A stretch of DNA of 64,000 nt, from contig NC_135241.1 in NCBI RefSeq assembly GCF_947623445.1, positions 19,160,501-19,224,500 on the forward strand, read 5' to 3'. The translations under genes were made by a program, and so were the position numbers. Shown one piece after another: positions 50,801 through 61,630 of this stretch; position 1 is the stretch's first letter, and every line of letters starts with the position of its first letter. Source of the DNA: Clavelina lepadiformis. Its lineage: Eukaryota; Chordata; Ascidiacea; Aplousobranchia; Clavelinidae. The notes under the pieces are model-generated. The model saw only the letters and a list, made by a program, of their open reading frames with translations. It ran no database searches and was not told the DNA's origin.

Positions 50801-52412
50801 TATAAAGAAAAAAAACATAAAATAAAAAATGTGTGACAATCGGAACTTGCACAATGGCTTGCTCGGTAACCAGAGCTCGAGAGATGAGAAATCATAGCTG
50901 GGTTTAAGTCATACAGAAACTTTTCTCAGTCTAAGGGTAAAGATTATCATACCACACAATAGCTACCAGTTATATCGGTATATTTTTTAATGGTGGTTTC
51001 CGTGCAATTTTTTTCTCCTTTTTGTCCTCCCACCTTTGTTTGCTCTCGTTGTTTGTTTTTTCTTTTTCCTCAAATACTGTAAAACAATGGACTTATACCC
51101 AGATTAGCCTATTTTATTTAGGCCACACATCTGGTACCTTGATAAATAGACATAAGAATAAACTGTAAAAACACGAAAAATATCATATCATCAGCAGAAG
51201 CGCAGGTCTAGTGCAGAAGTGCACAACCAAATGACGTTACAATTGGAGTAGCTGGGATCCGAGGCATAACGTAGCTATCTGGTGCATAAAATGGGTCAAA
51301 AAGCTACTTTGTAAGCTAAGTAATTCCCAAACAAAGACATATTTTGCACATTCGCACATACCGGTCCACACTTTTTGTTGCTTACTGGTGGACACCAGTC
51401 TTTGAAAATTACGCTGTCCGGTGCAAAAAAAATTCATACATTCTATACCTGTCTGGTTGTGCACTTCTACACAAGACCCATCGACACGTTATCGTATCGT
51501 TGTTTCTTTCAATACTTAGTTTTATAACTAGGCTATAGGCCTAGCATGTTGAAAGTAACAAAAAAACGAAAGCAAAGGAAGGAAGGAGAGGAGAAAAATA
51601 CTTGTACCAAAACCGCTATTGAAAAGGCTTACCGATTTCACTTTGTAAGGATATCACTGCTAACCCCATATAATACCATCATGTTCAGACAAGCAACTCT
51701 TGAGTCTCTAGCAGCCCTTTCAGTCTCCTGTCTACCATCCATGGCATGTAAACATAACACGGAAATACCCTAACTTGCTACACATGGTACTGAATGTAGT
51801 TATAGACATCCTATAAGGAAACAAAATATGTATGAATGTTGCCTGTCAAAATCTTTATCCTCCAACTGAGCTGGACTGTTGAAAGTCTCTTACTCTCTTG
51901 AGCAGAACCGGAGGAAGGGGCCCCCGTATACCCCCAACGGGTTGTGCCCCATCGTAAAACAAAACCCCCAAATCTGGCTGAAGATTTAAGTTTATGCATA
52001 TAAATAACCAAAACGGAACTGATACTTCCTCTTTCAACATTCCTATTTATCTATCGTAATGACATAGAGGTGATGTGACAGCAATAAACCATAAACATCT
52101 TAGAAATATGCTGGTCACAGCTATTCTGTTGTTTTGCTTTCAAATTAGTCCTTATTATTTCTATACAGCTCTGTTCATCATGTTTATTCACAATGATGTT
52201 GGTCTAAGCTAATTTGGTATGAGCACTGCATAAGTTGCTTTGTGGACAGCGGGTTTATTGCCTGCAACATCTCTATTTTTCACTAGTCATAATCTAATTT
52301 TCTTTATATCTTGTTTGACTTGAATTTTGCAGTAACTATTTCAACGGTATCTGTTTACCGAAGTTACTTTCGCTGCGTGGTTTATGAGTCTCATTTTGGA
52401 TGAAGGAAAAAA
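50801..52412. other. Intergenic, no gene seen
   Basis: AT-rich DNA between the pogo-like element and the tRNA-like sequence. Frames of 60-75 codons at 51237-51773 have no recognisable motif. Confidence 0.4.
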
Positions 52413-52492
52413 AGCAACGCGGTCGCGTAGTAGGCCTAGTCAACTAGCGTGATCGTATGCTGGAGGTATCGGGTTCAAATCTTGCTATTGCT
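52413..52492 (+). repeat. tRNA-like sequence (tRNA pseudogene or SINE head)
   Basis: The 80-nt stretch starts AGCAACG and ends TATTGCT (five consecutive pairs plus one wobble in a possible acceptor stem). It has an anticodon-arm-like AGCGT/ATGCT stem and a B-box-like GGGTTCAAATC. The T-stem is weak and the D-arm is not canonical, so a functional tRNA is unlikely. Confidence 0.35.
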
Positions 52493-53426
52493 TGACTTTT
52501 TTGCCTTAATTCATTTTTTTGATGTAATTTAGTCATAAGAGGTGAGAGTTTGGTTGGAAGGGAATTAGTTTTACTTGGGTTTGGGGCCTTAAACCACCTA
52601 GCACCGGCACTGCCCTTCGGTCCGTCGGTCATAATTCTTCACCTCTCGAGCCCTGGTCACCGTGCTTGTGCGAATTTTAATGGATAGAAACGTTTTTTGA
52701 TAAACCTATAAACACTTGTAGACTTAGGAATTGTTGACGTAGCCTATACCGCATTGTCATCCAACACGTAGACCAGTTTTGAAAAATACGGACTTAATAA
52801 ACTCAGCTCTCAAAAAAGGTAACCCCAGCCCATCAAAGTTCTAGCCAGTAGGCTATACGTCGGTGTGTTTTTTGTACAACACGATGTCATCAATCACCGC
52901 TACAAACGACGACTCAGGAAACGGAAAACGGAAACTGTTTCGGTAGAATATTTCTACATCAGTTTGCATTGCAAAGTGTTTGCTTAAAGCCAATATCTGC
53001 ATGCCCACTCATTTCAAAATACCGAAATTAGGATTAAGCTACTTGAAGCATATATTTTTGTCATTCAATAACCAGCTATTTGTAGCTTTACATAGAAGAG
53101 TAGTTTGGAAAATGCTTTTGTTTCAATAATATCGTTGATCTGTAGCCTATGCTGAGTGAATCGTGAAATTGAGAAATTGAAATTGAAGATAAAATTGAGA
53201 CAATGACGATAAATTGTTTTACCAAAGTGTAAACGCTCTGATACCAATACATAAAAGGAATATGCCTATATACGCTACGCCATGCATATACAAGACATGG
53301 AAAGCGGCCATTTTGTGACAGATTACTTTTTACTAAAATATGAGAGTGTTCAGCAGCAAACTAAAATTAATTAATGTCTGAAATGCAGCTTTGTAGCCTA
53401 GTTGAAGTAAAAACTGAACAAATACT
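52493..53426. other. Region upstream of the first SLC22 exon
   Basis: No coding signal. It presumably contains the promoter of the exon at 53427. Confidence 0.35.
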
Positions 53427-53775
53427 ATGACATTAGAAGCTGCGTCGAGCCAGATAAGAAACGATTTGGAGAAATTTGGATGTTTTCAAATAAGGGCCTT
53501 GGCTGTTTTAATGACGATGAATTTCTTAAACGCGCCCATTGTGGTGTTATGCAGTGTTTTTTTCCTTTACACACCATCTCATCGTTGCTACATACCCAGC
53601 ATAGACGATCAGAACCTTTCTACTTCCGCTCTAGGTGGTAAGCAGTCATCATCTTCAATAAACAGCAATGACTTTGCATCAGTGACAAACAGTTCTATTT
53701 TGTATCAGCACATTCCTACTGAGCCCGGACCAGATGGTAACTTGCGCTGGAGTCAAAACCTAAGTTATGAGAAAG
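53427..53775 (+). CDS. SLC22-type transporter exon 1 (orphan or alternative first exon)
   Basis: This exon encodes 116 residues: a cytosolic start (MTLEAASSQIRNDLEKFG), the first membrane segment (ALAVLMTMNFLNAPIVVLC), YTPSHRC, typical of SLC22 transporters, and a Ser/Asn-rich extracellular loop with NSS and NLS glycosylation sites. It ends GAGAAAG|GTTAGT in phase 1. No exon 2 is visible in the next 8 kb before a second, near-identical exon 1 at 61631. Because both exons end in the same phase, this one could splice to exon 2 at 62080 as an alternative first exon; otherwise it is a broken tandem copy. The 3' two-thirds of the two exons are almost identical while the first ~75 bases differ more, which suggests conversion. 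Confidence 0.75.
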
Positions 53776-55691
53776 GTTAGTAAACACTTAAGTATTTATA
53801 AAAGGATCCTCATATAACTAAATTAGATTTTTGCATGATATTTGGCAGACCCGTTGCCAGCCCTTATTTCAAAAGAGCCACAAGAAATTTAAGGGGGAAG
53901 GGGTACCAAATTACTCAATACACAAACGTAAGCAGTACAATGAGCAAAAATTGTCATTGAAAAAGATGCAGCATTTTTGCATTCTCTCAAATTCATGAAT
54001 ATTTTCAAACATGCCTATCACTATAGTGACTAATTTAGTTGGCTAGTTGCCTAATATGTCTGTTATGCCTGCGTAACTGTTTGGTGTTATTATGATGTTG
54101 GAGTTAGTAGTTGAACTAGGCGATCACACCATCAAGCTACAAAGTTGCAGCAAGTGAATGCTTATATCTCCTGGTCTATTGATCATGAGTCTCCAAGATC
54201 ATGCAAACTTTTCACAAACCAGAAAGTTCGATTGTTCGTACTGGTTTATTATTGTTTGATTGCAGACAATTCTTACCAATCACTTCAGTTTAAATTGTTT
54301 GTATTTTGACTGCCTATGTAAGCGCGACCGCTTCCACAGTTAAAATTAATGTTGCATCTAATACAACTGTCGTTAGTTGCTGTCTAATTGGCTTGAAATC
54401 AATAGGAACAAATGTTCACTTCGAATAATATCTTGATTATATTGATTCTTTATTGGTTAAACAATATTAAATGCAACATCGAGACAGCAAAATAACTAGG
54501 TCTTCTCGACTGGGTTTTGACGAATAATAATTATATACCCAAGGAATACATTGGACATTAACCTATAGCAATATACAGATGCGCCAATTAGCACAGGAAA
54601 ATACGTCGTAAAAAAGTATACACAAGAGCTTCACGAAACGCAAGCTACAAACATTCGATAGAAAATTATTTGCAGGCTACTTAGGGAAACGGAATATTGC
54701 GGCACGTTCTGGAAAATTTCTACCTTGCGAATAATGCAAACATAATTATGCTTAGGCCACATAAATTTACTTAATATTTAGTTTACTGTCGATTCGCAGT
54801 TTGTCATACCTCTATACGTCATATAAGCCGCTTCAAGAAATCGAAGTAAAGGATTGGAGTCAATTTCTTCAAATACATCGAAACACGTAGGCCTATGTGG
54901 AGGCAAGTACAACATTTTCATGCGAAAGTAAATTAGAAGGACATACATTTTGTCTGACATGTTTTCCACATTTTTCACAGTACACATGAAGAAGCAAGCT
55001 TATGCTTGTGAAAGCTTGTGTCGAAAAATAGTTAACCTTCAGAGTGCCAAACTATATCCTGTTTTATTTTACTTTAAAATTTGGTTAACACGTTTCAAAC
55101 AGCATCAACTTTGTAGACTTTTTACAGTTACACCATATATATAGCTGAGGACAGTCAATAAATAATTAATCTATTCCCTCGTTCTGGCAAGTTTGTTCAA
55201 TAAAAGATAATTATGACACCACAAAGATGAGTAACTGGTGATACAACGAAAGTTAATTTCAAATATTGCGATCAACGGTTTAATAAAGAATACAAAATTA
55301 CATTACGTACAATTCCTCTAACTCTACGCAAGTATAGGCTACACTTACAGTACATCGAAGCTTTTACGAATGTTGAAACCATACATAAAAATTAAATTGT
55401 GCACTCAGTCGATGAAATAGAAATTGTTTTACGTGAGTAAAAAGTTTTTATAAGCAGTTGGCTTGTTTCGTCGCTTTTGATGCAGTATCGGATTGATTGA
55501 AGCCTGAAATACCCTTTAAACTATTCAGTATGGAAGAGTAATTTTGAATTAAAGCCGTAATTGTAGGTGATCTACATAATTAACGAGTAGGACAAAGTGG
55601 TCGAATTGCAATTTGAGGACCAGAACCATCTTCCTTTCCTCGAACAATTTCTTCGAACTCAACCTTAAAGTTAAAGTTTGAAGCTAAAATG
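53776..55691. other. Intergenic (or long intron), no exon seen
   Basis: I searched by eye for the SLC22 exon-2 and exon-3 sequences (CVEGWVFD, FNLVCDQAY) and did not find them. AT-rich; nothing else supportable. Confidence 0.45.
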
Positions 55692-56699
55692 TTAACAATA
55701 ATTTTGATTAGTTATGCAAACAGTATCGAAGGCTAAAGATATAATTACCTTGAATTTCCCAAATCTTTTGAACAACACACCTAATTCGTGTACCCATTGT
55801 ATTGTATCACGTACAAGTGGACATGTAACAATAGCTTTCTGAAGAACTAAGTTTGCTAAATGTGAGTTGCAATGGAAGTATAATGCAAGAGAATATTGAT
55901 TTCTCCCAATAGCTTGACATCCATTATACTTTCCGCTCATATTTGCTGCACCGTCATAGGTTTGAGTTCGCATTTGATCAGGTGATAGAGAAAAGCCATT
56001 AAGAACGTCGAAAACCATTTCTGCGATACATTCTCCTGTCGTTGACTCCAGCTCATATAGACCTAAAAACTCCTCATGTATGCACAAATCTGGATCAATA
56101 TAACGGATGCAAATTGATTCCTGTTCTTTACCACAAACGTCTTGCGTTCCATCCACCATTACAGAAAACAAACGATTTTCTTTTATGTTTTTGAAGTCAA
56201 AGATCGTAAAATCGACTGGTTAAACATTCTTATCATTTCCTCTTGTACTTGATGACTTATAAAATTGTCGAGCGCTGGAGGTACTTTTCTAAATCTGGCG
56301 AGTCATGTGCTCGGAGCTTTAGAAGTTCTACGTATTAGTTACCATTTTCATCGGAGTGACCTCTGAATGCTGGGCCTTGTTTAAGAAAATATTGCACGGA
56401 GCTAAATAATTTTATCAAAAATCTCCTTGCGTCATTTTGTTGTTTTTTTGTGACGATTTTTACCGATACCGATAGGCATGTTTTATGGAACTGAATTGAT
56501 TAACTGTAAAGCGGTGAGATTCCGAATTTTGGTGCGATTCAAAGACCTTTTGACTTTTTTTCCAGTTATTAAATCCCGAAGATATAAATGTTAACTCCTT
56601 CTTTTGCGCTAAACTTAGCAAACCCAAGTTATCGGCTTTTGAACAGGAAAAGCACAGAACACCGTTAACTTCGAGATTACAGTGCAACCATGAATACAT
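55692..56699 (-). pseudogene. hAT-family transposase remnant (ZMYM1/TTF-zinc-finger type)
   Basis: Two minus-strand pieces belong to one protein. 56699-56460 encodes a TTF/ZMYM-type zinc-finger segment (NGVLCFSCSKADN, GFNNWKKSQKVFESHQNSESH). 56171-55692 encodes the DUF4371/catalytic part (SVMVDGTQDVCGKEQESICI, QMRTQTYDGAANMSGKYNGC, HCNSHLANLVLQKA). The ~290 bp between them retains family residues (RGHSDENGN-like, LTSK, ENRF) but in different frames and with stops, so the copy is dead. The C-terminal hAT dimerisation domain is not visible. Terminal repeats were not located. Confidence 0.85.
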
Positions 56700-58749
56700 T
56701 TTAAACCAAGTGAAGGCATCGACTTTTCGTTTTCTTTTTGGATAGGTGGCTGATATCTTCGGGATGATTAGGCTTTAATAGTCGAGAAAAATAGGTGAAG
56801 TAGAGCTCTGATGTAGGTTGCTTTCGTTACTATTGTTGAAGTCACTTGTCTGCTTATAGGCTATAATTGTACTGGTACTTGAGCACTTAAACATCCACGA
56901 TCAAATATAACTGCATTAGCTGTTTCTGTTACTGCATTAACTGTTTTTGACAACTTGTCCGCTACTTCTCTCGCAGCATTTTGTGTACTGACTGGAACAA
57001 AAAGTTGTTTAATTCCACTTAATTTCGCTCTCTTGGCTTTCTGAGATATCTTATTACAGTATGACAGTATGACTTTAACTTAACAGTATGACTCTCTGTT
57101 AACTACAATGATAGGAAAGTGGGACGTCATAATGTGGATGACACTCTTTATTCCTTTGTTTGGAACAATGTGAGACTTCAACGGAGAACTTGATCATGAA
57201 ATACATGCTTTAGTCGCGCAAATGCAATTATTTTGCTGACTTATTTTGCTACACATATTGCACTGTAAAGATGCACAAACAAACAAAAATCAAAATTTGC
57301 AATAGGCCCAGGTTTAAACTTCCAAATCCTATCCAATAAGGCAAATATGGGGGGGGGGGGGGGATTACATGATGTCCCCTCCAGAATTTCCGCCCATGCT
57401 TGCTCGGGATCTTTCGCAAGAACGATTGTACGAAGGCCCCTGATCAAGAAAATTTGACAGTGCTTTTTTATGCAGCGTTCGTGGCTAAGTACAGTTATTA
57501 AAAACTCTAGCCTCAACAAATAATGATTGTAAGGTAACAAGCAGTTAGAAAGCGACAGGGTGAAGCGAATTTTGAAAGCATGTGGTTTGAAGCATAATTG
57601 TATAGGCTAGTCTAGCACTAGCCGCTAGTGTTTTACGATAAAAAGTCGAGCAGTAGTAGGTTACAGAATGGCATGTGCTAGGCAGTGGACGGTGAGAGAA
57701 CAAAGAAAATTGATAGACTTAGTACTTTAGTGGTGACTTAGACTTAATTATGATTATCTTTTTAATGCCCTTTCACTGTCAAAGTAAGCTAATGGTTGAT
57801 CAGCGAAGGGACGATATTGAGTAAGAAATTAGTGCCCTTGAAGTGGATCTAAAGTTTAAAATAAAATTTATCTTGTTGCCATATCTTTCTGCTAATGGTC
57901 TACACTGCGCTGAACGTTTTTCCGCAAGGGTTTGGCTATTCGGGTTATTTCATTGTTTTTCTTACAATTCGGGTTGTAGTTTTCTTGCGATGATCGCATA
58001 AAATGCCGAATTAGGAATTTTCGGTATAAAATCACCCGAATGCCGATACAGTATTTTGTGATCGTACGAACACCATAGAATGAACCCCCAGATTCCAACA
58101 ACGTTGCGATGGTCACCCTCAATTTTAAGTTAGCCTACACAATGGATTCCTACCTCTTTACAACGATCGGCCCATGTTACACAACTTGTCCTCCAAAGTT
58201 ACATTAAACCCGATTTTAGCCAAATTTCTTAAATTCCCTTTTCTCGTGTTAGCGTAGCCTGAGATGTAGCTTAGCTTCTACATTCACCGGTGCAAATAGC
58301 CCAACGGTAAGCAAGCTTAGCATAATTTAACACAAAATATTCCTATTATACAATTAAGTACGCTTTAATTATATAACTGTTATTTCATTACTTGTCGGCC
58401 ACAGGAAGCATTCTATCCATTTTTGTGACGTAATAATTGTCGCGATTTACGTCATTATTAAATAATGCTTTTGTGTTTTTTGACACCTATTCATGGCAAT
58501 AACTTCATAACCACTATACCGTATATTAGTAAAAATATTTTCTCCAGTATGCTGACAACTACTTTTTGCTTTAGGGCGAACTAATATTTGGATTTTCCCC
58601 TCATTTTAATTCTGATAGCATTTGCAGGCTATGTAAAATACTACTTAAGCGAATAGCGCAAAGTCAATTTGGACAGGACGCGTAATGCAAACAAACCATG
58701 TCTAAATGCTCAGGCTTTCAGGTATAAAGCTTTTCGTCAGAGGGGCAAA
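56700..58749. other. Intergenic, no gene seen
   Basis: AT-rich DNA beside the transposase remnant; it may contain the rest of that element. A G-run lies at 57349. Confidence 0.4.
57349..57363. repeat. 15-base G homopolymer
   Basis: Uninterrupted run of 15 G after GCAAATAT. Confidence 0.9.
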
Positions 58750-59390
58750 ACTACGAAAAGTTGAGCATTAACGAATTTGCAACAGGTTAAGCAACTTAAT
58801 TATGTGATGGATAAGTTGTTCTGCTTAACTTTGTTCTGCTTAACTTCTGTTCCTGTAACAGTGGTTATTTTCGTGGAAAGTCGGTTGCTCACAGAGTTTT
58901 AAATTTGGTTCAAGGAAGAAAATGTATCTTACGAGGCAGGAACCTATTGCTCTTAGCAATGGACTCTATTGCGTAAAATGACTTGGTTTGTTCTATCGAT
59001 GGTGAATGAATTATTGCGCTGATGTAATCGACTACCGAGTAGTCACTACCATATTGTTTAGTCAGTTAGTTATATGGTCAGTTGCGGGTTGCCACTACCC
59101 TATTGTTGTCAGTAACCTGCCATTGTTCTTGGAAGCGTATGGCTCGTCGTTAACAAACAATTGACCTATTTAAAACTACGCGACATTTGCTTCGCTTCGC
59201 TTCAAGTCTAGCATATGTGTTGTTTAAGGGATCATGGTTGTAATTGTCGTTACGCAACAATAGCTATGATTACGGTTAAGTGCACTAAATCAATTCAGTA
59301 CACTTTGTGAAGCCTACTTGGTGATGAGAGCAAATTCAGGAGAAATGTAACCTTGGCAGTCATACACTACTATATAGATCTGAATTTGGT
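58750..59390 (+). repeat. Second copy of the segmental duplicate (see 28911-29500)
   Basis: Collinear blocks shared with 28911-29500, here located 2.2-2.9 kb upstream of the SLC22 exon 1 at 61631. The extra distance at this locus is partly explained by later insertions such as the element at 60146. Confidence 0.7.
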
Positions 59391-59602
59391 AATCTGAGTT
59401 CATTTGTGCTATCTAGAGTTGTGAAAATATGAAAACTGCTCGGGTTCGAATCTTTGACGTTTGTGAGAACATCGATGGCGTAAACATTTTCAAAGTGGGT
59501 ACACTGGCGTACTTTGAATTGCGTCGAAGAGGGCCAACCTTTTTAAAATATTTGATATAAATTTTTGCCTCTGACCCCCTCGCCAAAATCGTCAAAATGC
59601 AT

Positions 59603-59624
59603 AAAGCGCAAAATTTTGCGCTTT
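59603..59624. repeat. Perfect 22-bp palindrome
   Basis: AAAGCGCAAAA followed directly by its reverse complement TTTTGCGCTTT. It could form a cruciform or be a remnant of a palindromic element. Confidence 0.85.
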
Positions 59625-60145
59625 TAATTATTAAAAATCGTTTTTGAGATACCGTATAAATCGATTTTGCAACGCCGTAGGACCCGGCTATTGTATTTTT
59701 TGCAACAATCACCCAATTTTTCGGTAAATTAAGGTTGTTTTGCGTATGGTCCGTATCCCTACTCACAGCATAACGTTCATGGTAACGTTCTTCCTCTAAA
59801 CATTTATCTATATAACTCGATTAAATGATAAAAAACTCCAATCAACAAAGGCAATGCTGGATCTAGTTGGCTGGAAGTATAGGGTGTCGAAAATTATCTC
59901 TGAATGCTTGATGACCAAAACGACAGAGAGTCTGCCCTGCTCGAGGTGAACTCGTTATATTCTTAGTCATGGTCGCTGTTTTATAACAATACACCAAGAG
60001 TTTTTATAGCATCTAACATTGCAAAAGTTGTAGCCGTTAAGGAGTTGCAAGTACGATAAATGAAGAGGAATGCAAACGCCCAATAACCAAAAAATAGGGT
60101 TTGTGAGAAAGCAAGGTTTGATAATGCCTCCTAAATAGGCTAATG

Positions 60146-60321
60146 CAGGGATGTCCAACCTGCGGCCCGCCTGAGATTTTTGTGCGGCCCGCTAGTCATT
60201 TTCACTCCAAAAGTATGTACTTTATGTACCCATTTTTCTAGAAATTTAATAGGTTCTGCGGCCCATTGAATTATTTCAAGTGACAATGCGGCCCACTTTA
60301 ATAAAAGGTTGGACATCCCTG
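60146..60321. mobile_element. 176-bp hAT-like MITE with 8-bp target duplication
   Basis: Ends CAGGGATGTCCAACC and the exact reverse complement GGTTGGACATCCCTG. Flanked by a perfect 8-bp direct repeat GGCTAATG (60138-60145 and 60322-60329). Internal GCGGCCCGC/GCGGCCCA words near both sides. Perfect duplication suggests a fairly recent insertion. Confidence 0.92.
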
Positions 60322-60329
60322 GGCTAATG

Positions 60330-61630
60330 GGTGGGCCGAGTAAGTTGTCGCCTGGCCTGATGAGTCTATCATAATAGCGCTCACCCTATTTTCGCAAATT
60401 CATTTTTAAGAGTGCAGGGTTAAGGCCATCTCACCCCAATAAAAACAATGGAGGGTTCTAGACCCCCCTATTCCGCCATCTTTGCATGAGAACCCGGGCC
60501 GAGCTCGAACATATGAGGTCATCGCAAAACAATCATTTCTGCAGTCCATTATAACAGTTAATTGAATTGAGTTATTATGATGGAACAACGGCAAACCCTC
60601 ACATGTATTAATCTAATTACATTGTTGCGTAATGCAAAGTCAAAAATGCCAATAATGACGTTACAAACAACAACACCCTACGATCTAACAATTGCAATAT
60701 TTTTGATAAGAGTAGGCTTACTTATACTGGAAGTCAGCAGGGTGCGTGGATAGGTGGGTGGTCACATATATGTGTTCCGCGGTCCGTACATTGCACGACT
60801 CTGCATTAGCAGTTACAGTATTTTTGCTTGTTAGTTATCGATGAGTTGGACAGATTTATACGTCAAGCGTTATTGCTAGTTGTCAGGCTGGTGCAGAGAT
60901 CTAACTGCCACGTAGGCCTAAGCATAAAATTACTTACTGCAAATGGATCGCTGGTTGATAACCGGAAAAGTAAAAAGAACTAATGATAAGTCTGGTGGGT
61001 GGTGGGTTGGTGGGTTCATAAAGCGGGAAGCGAGATTTCGTTAATCCAGTGCGTATAGATGACAGTACACAATACTTAAACGACAGGCTAGTTTGTTTTT
61101 TTTAATTAGCAACATTTGTTGAAATACATTTCTCTGTTTTATTGCACAAAATTATGATAAAACGATCAACCATACGTAACTGAGCTTGTAATGCAACAGC
61201 TGAAATCAGAAATTAACAAAAATGTAAAAAGGGTGTATAAAAACGACGCTTGGCTTGATTTCATTGGACTTGAATTACACTGTGCTAATAGCCTTTATCA
61301 CCTTGTCTTCGTGCTTAATGCTCAGGAGTAAACGTCGGTTTCGTCAGACGGAAAATACTTTAAACTGGTGACGTTCGTGCAAAGTTTTCGGGCTTGTCTG
61401 TGGTACATGTTGCACTTTTCCACCTATAAACTATTCTTTTTTTGTGAAATACATTTTCGTACGTTTGCTGCGTAGGAATCTCGAGCATTTAGGATAACCT
61501 ATACAAAACTAGTCCTATAAGGCATACCCCCTTATAGTATAAGCTATGTCTTTGAATAGTTTTTGTTAACACTTTGCTTGCAGAACCGTAGCTCTGAATA
61601 AAGCTATACCTTGAGCAATACCTTTTGACA
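60330..61630. other. Region upstream of the SLC22 gene
   Basis: No coding signal; presumably includes the promoter. A G-rich tract (TGGTGGGTGGTGGGTTGGTG) lies near 60992. Confidence 0.35.

Noticed and set aside
57241-57540. 99-codon minus frame crossing the poly-G run
   Set aside because: Contains a poly-Pro artefact from the homopolymer; no homology seen.
59437-59470. B-box-like CGGGTTCGAATC as part of a tRNA gene
   Set aside because: No acceptor-stem pairing, A-box or anticodon arm could be placed around it.
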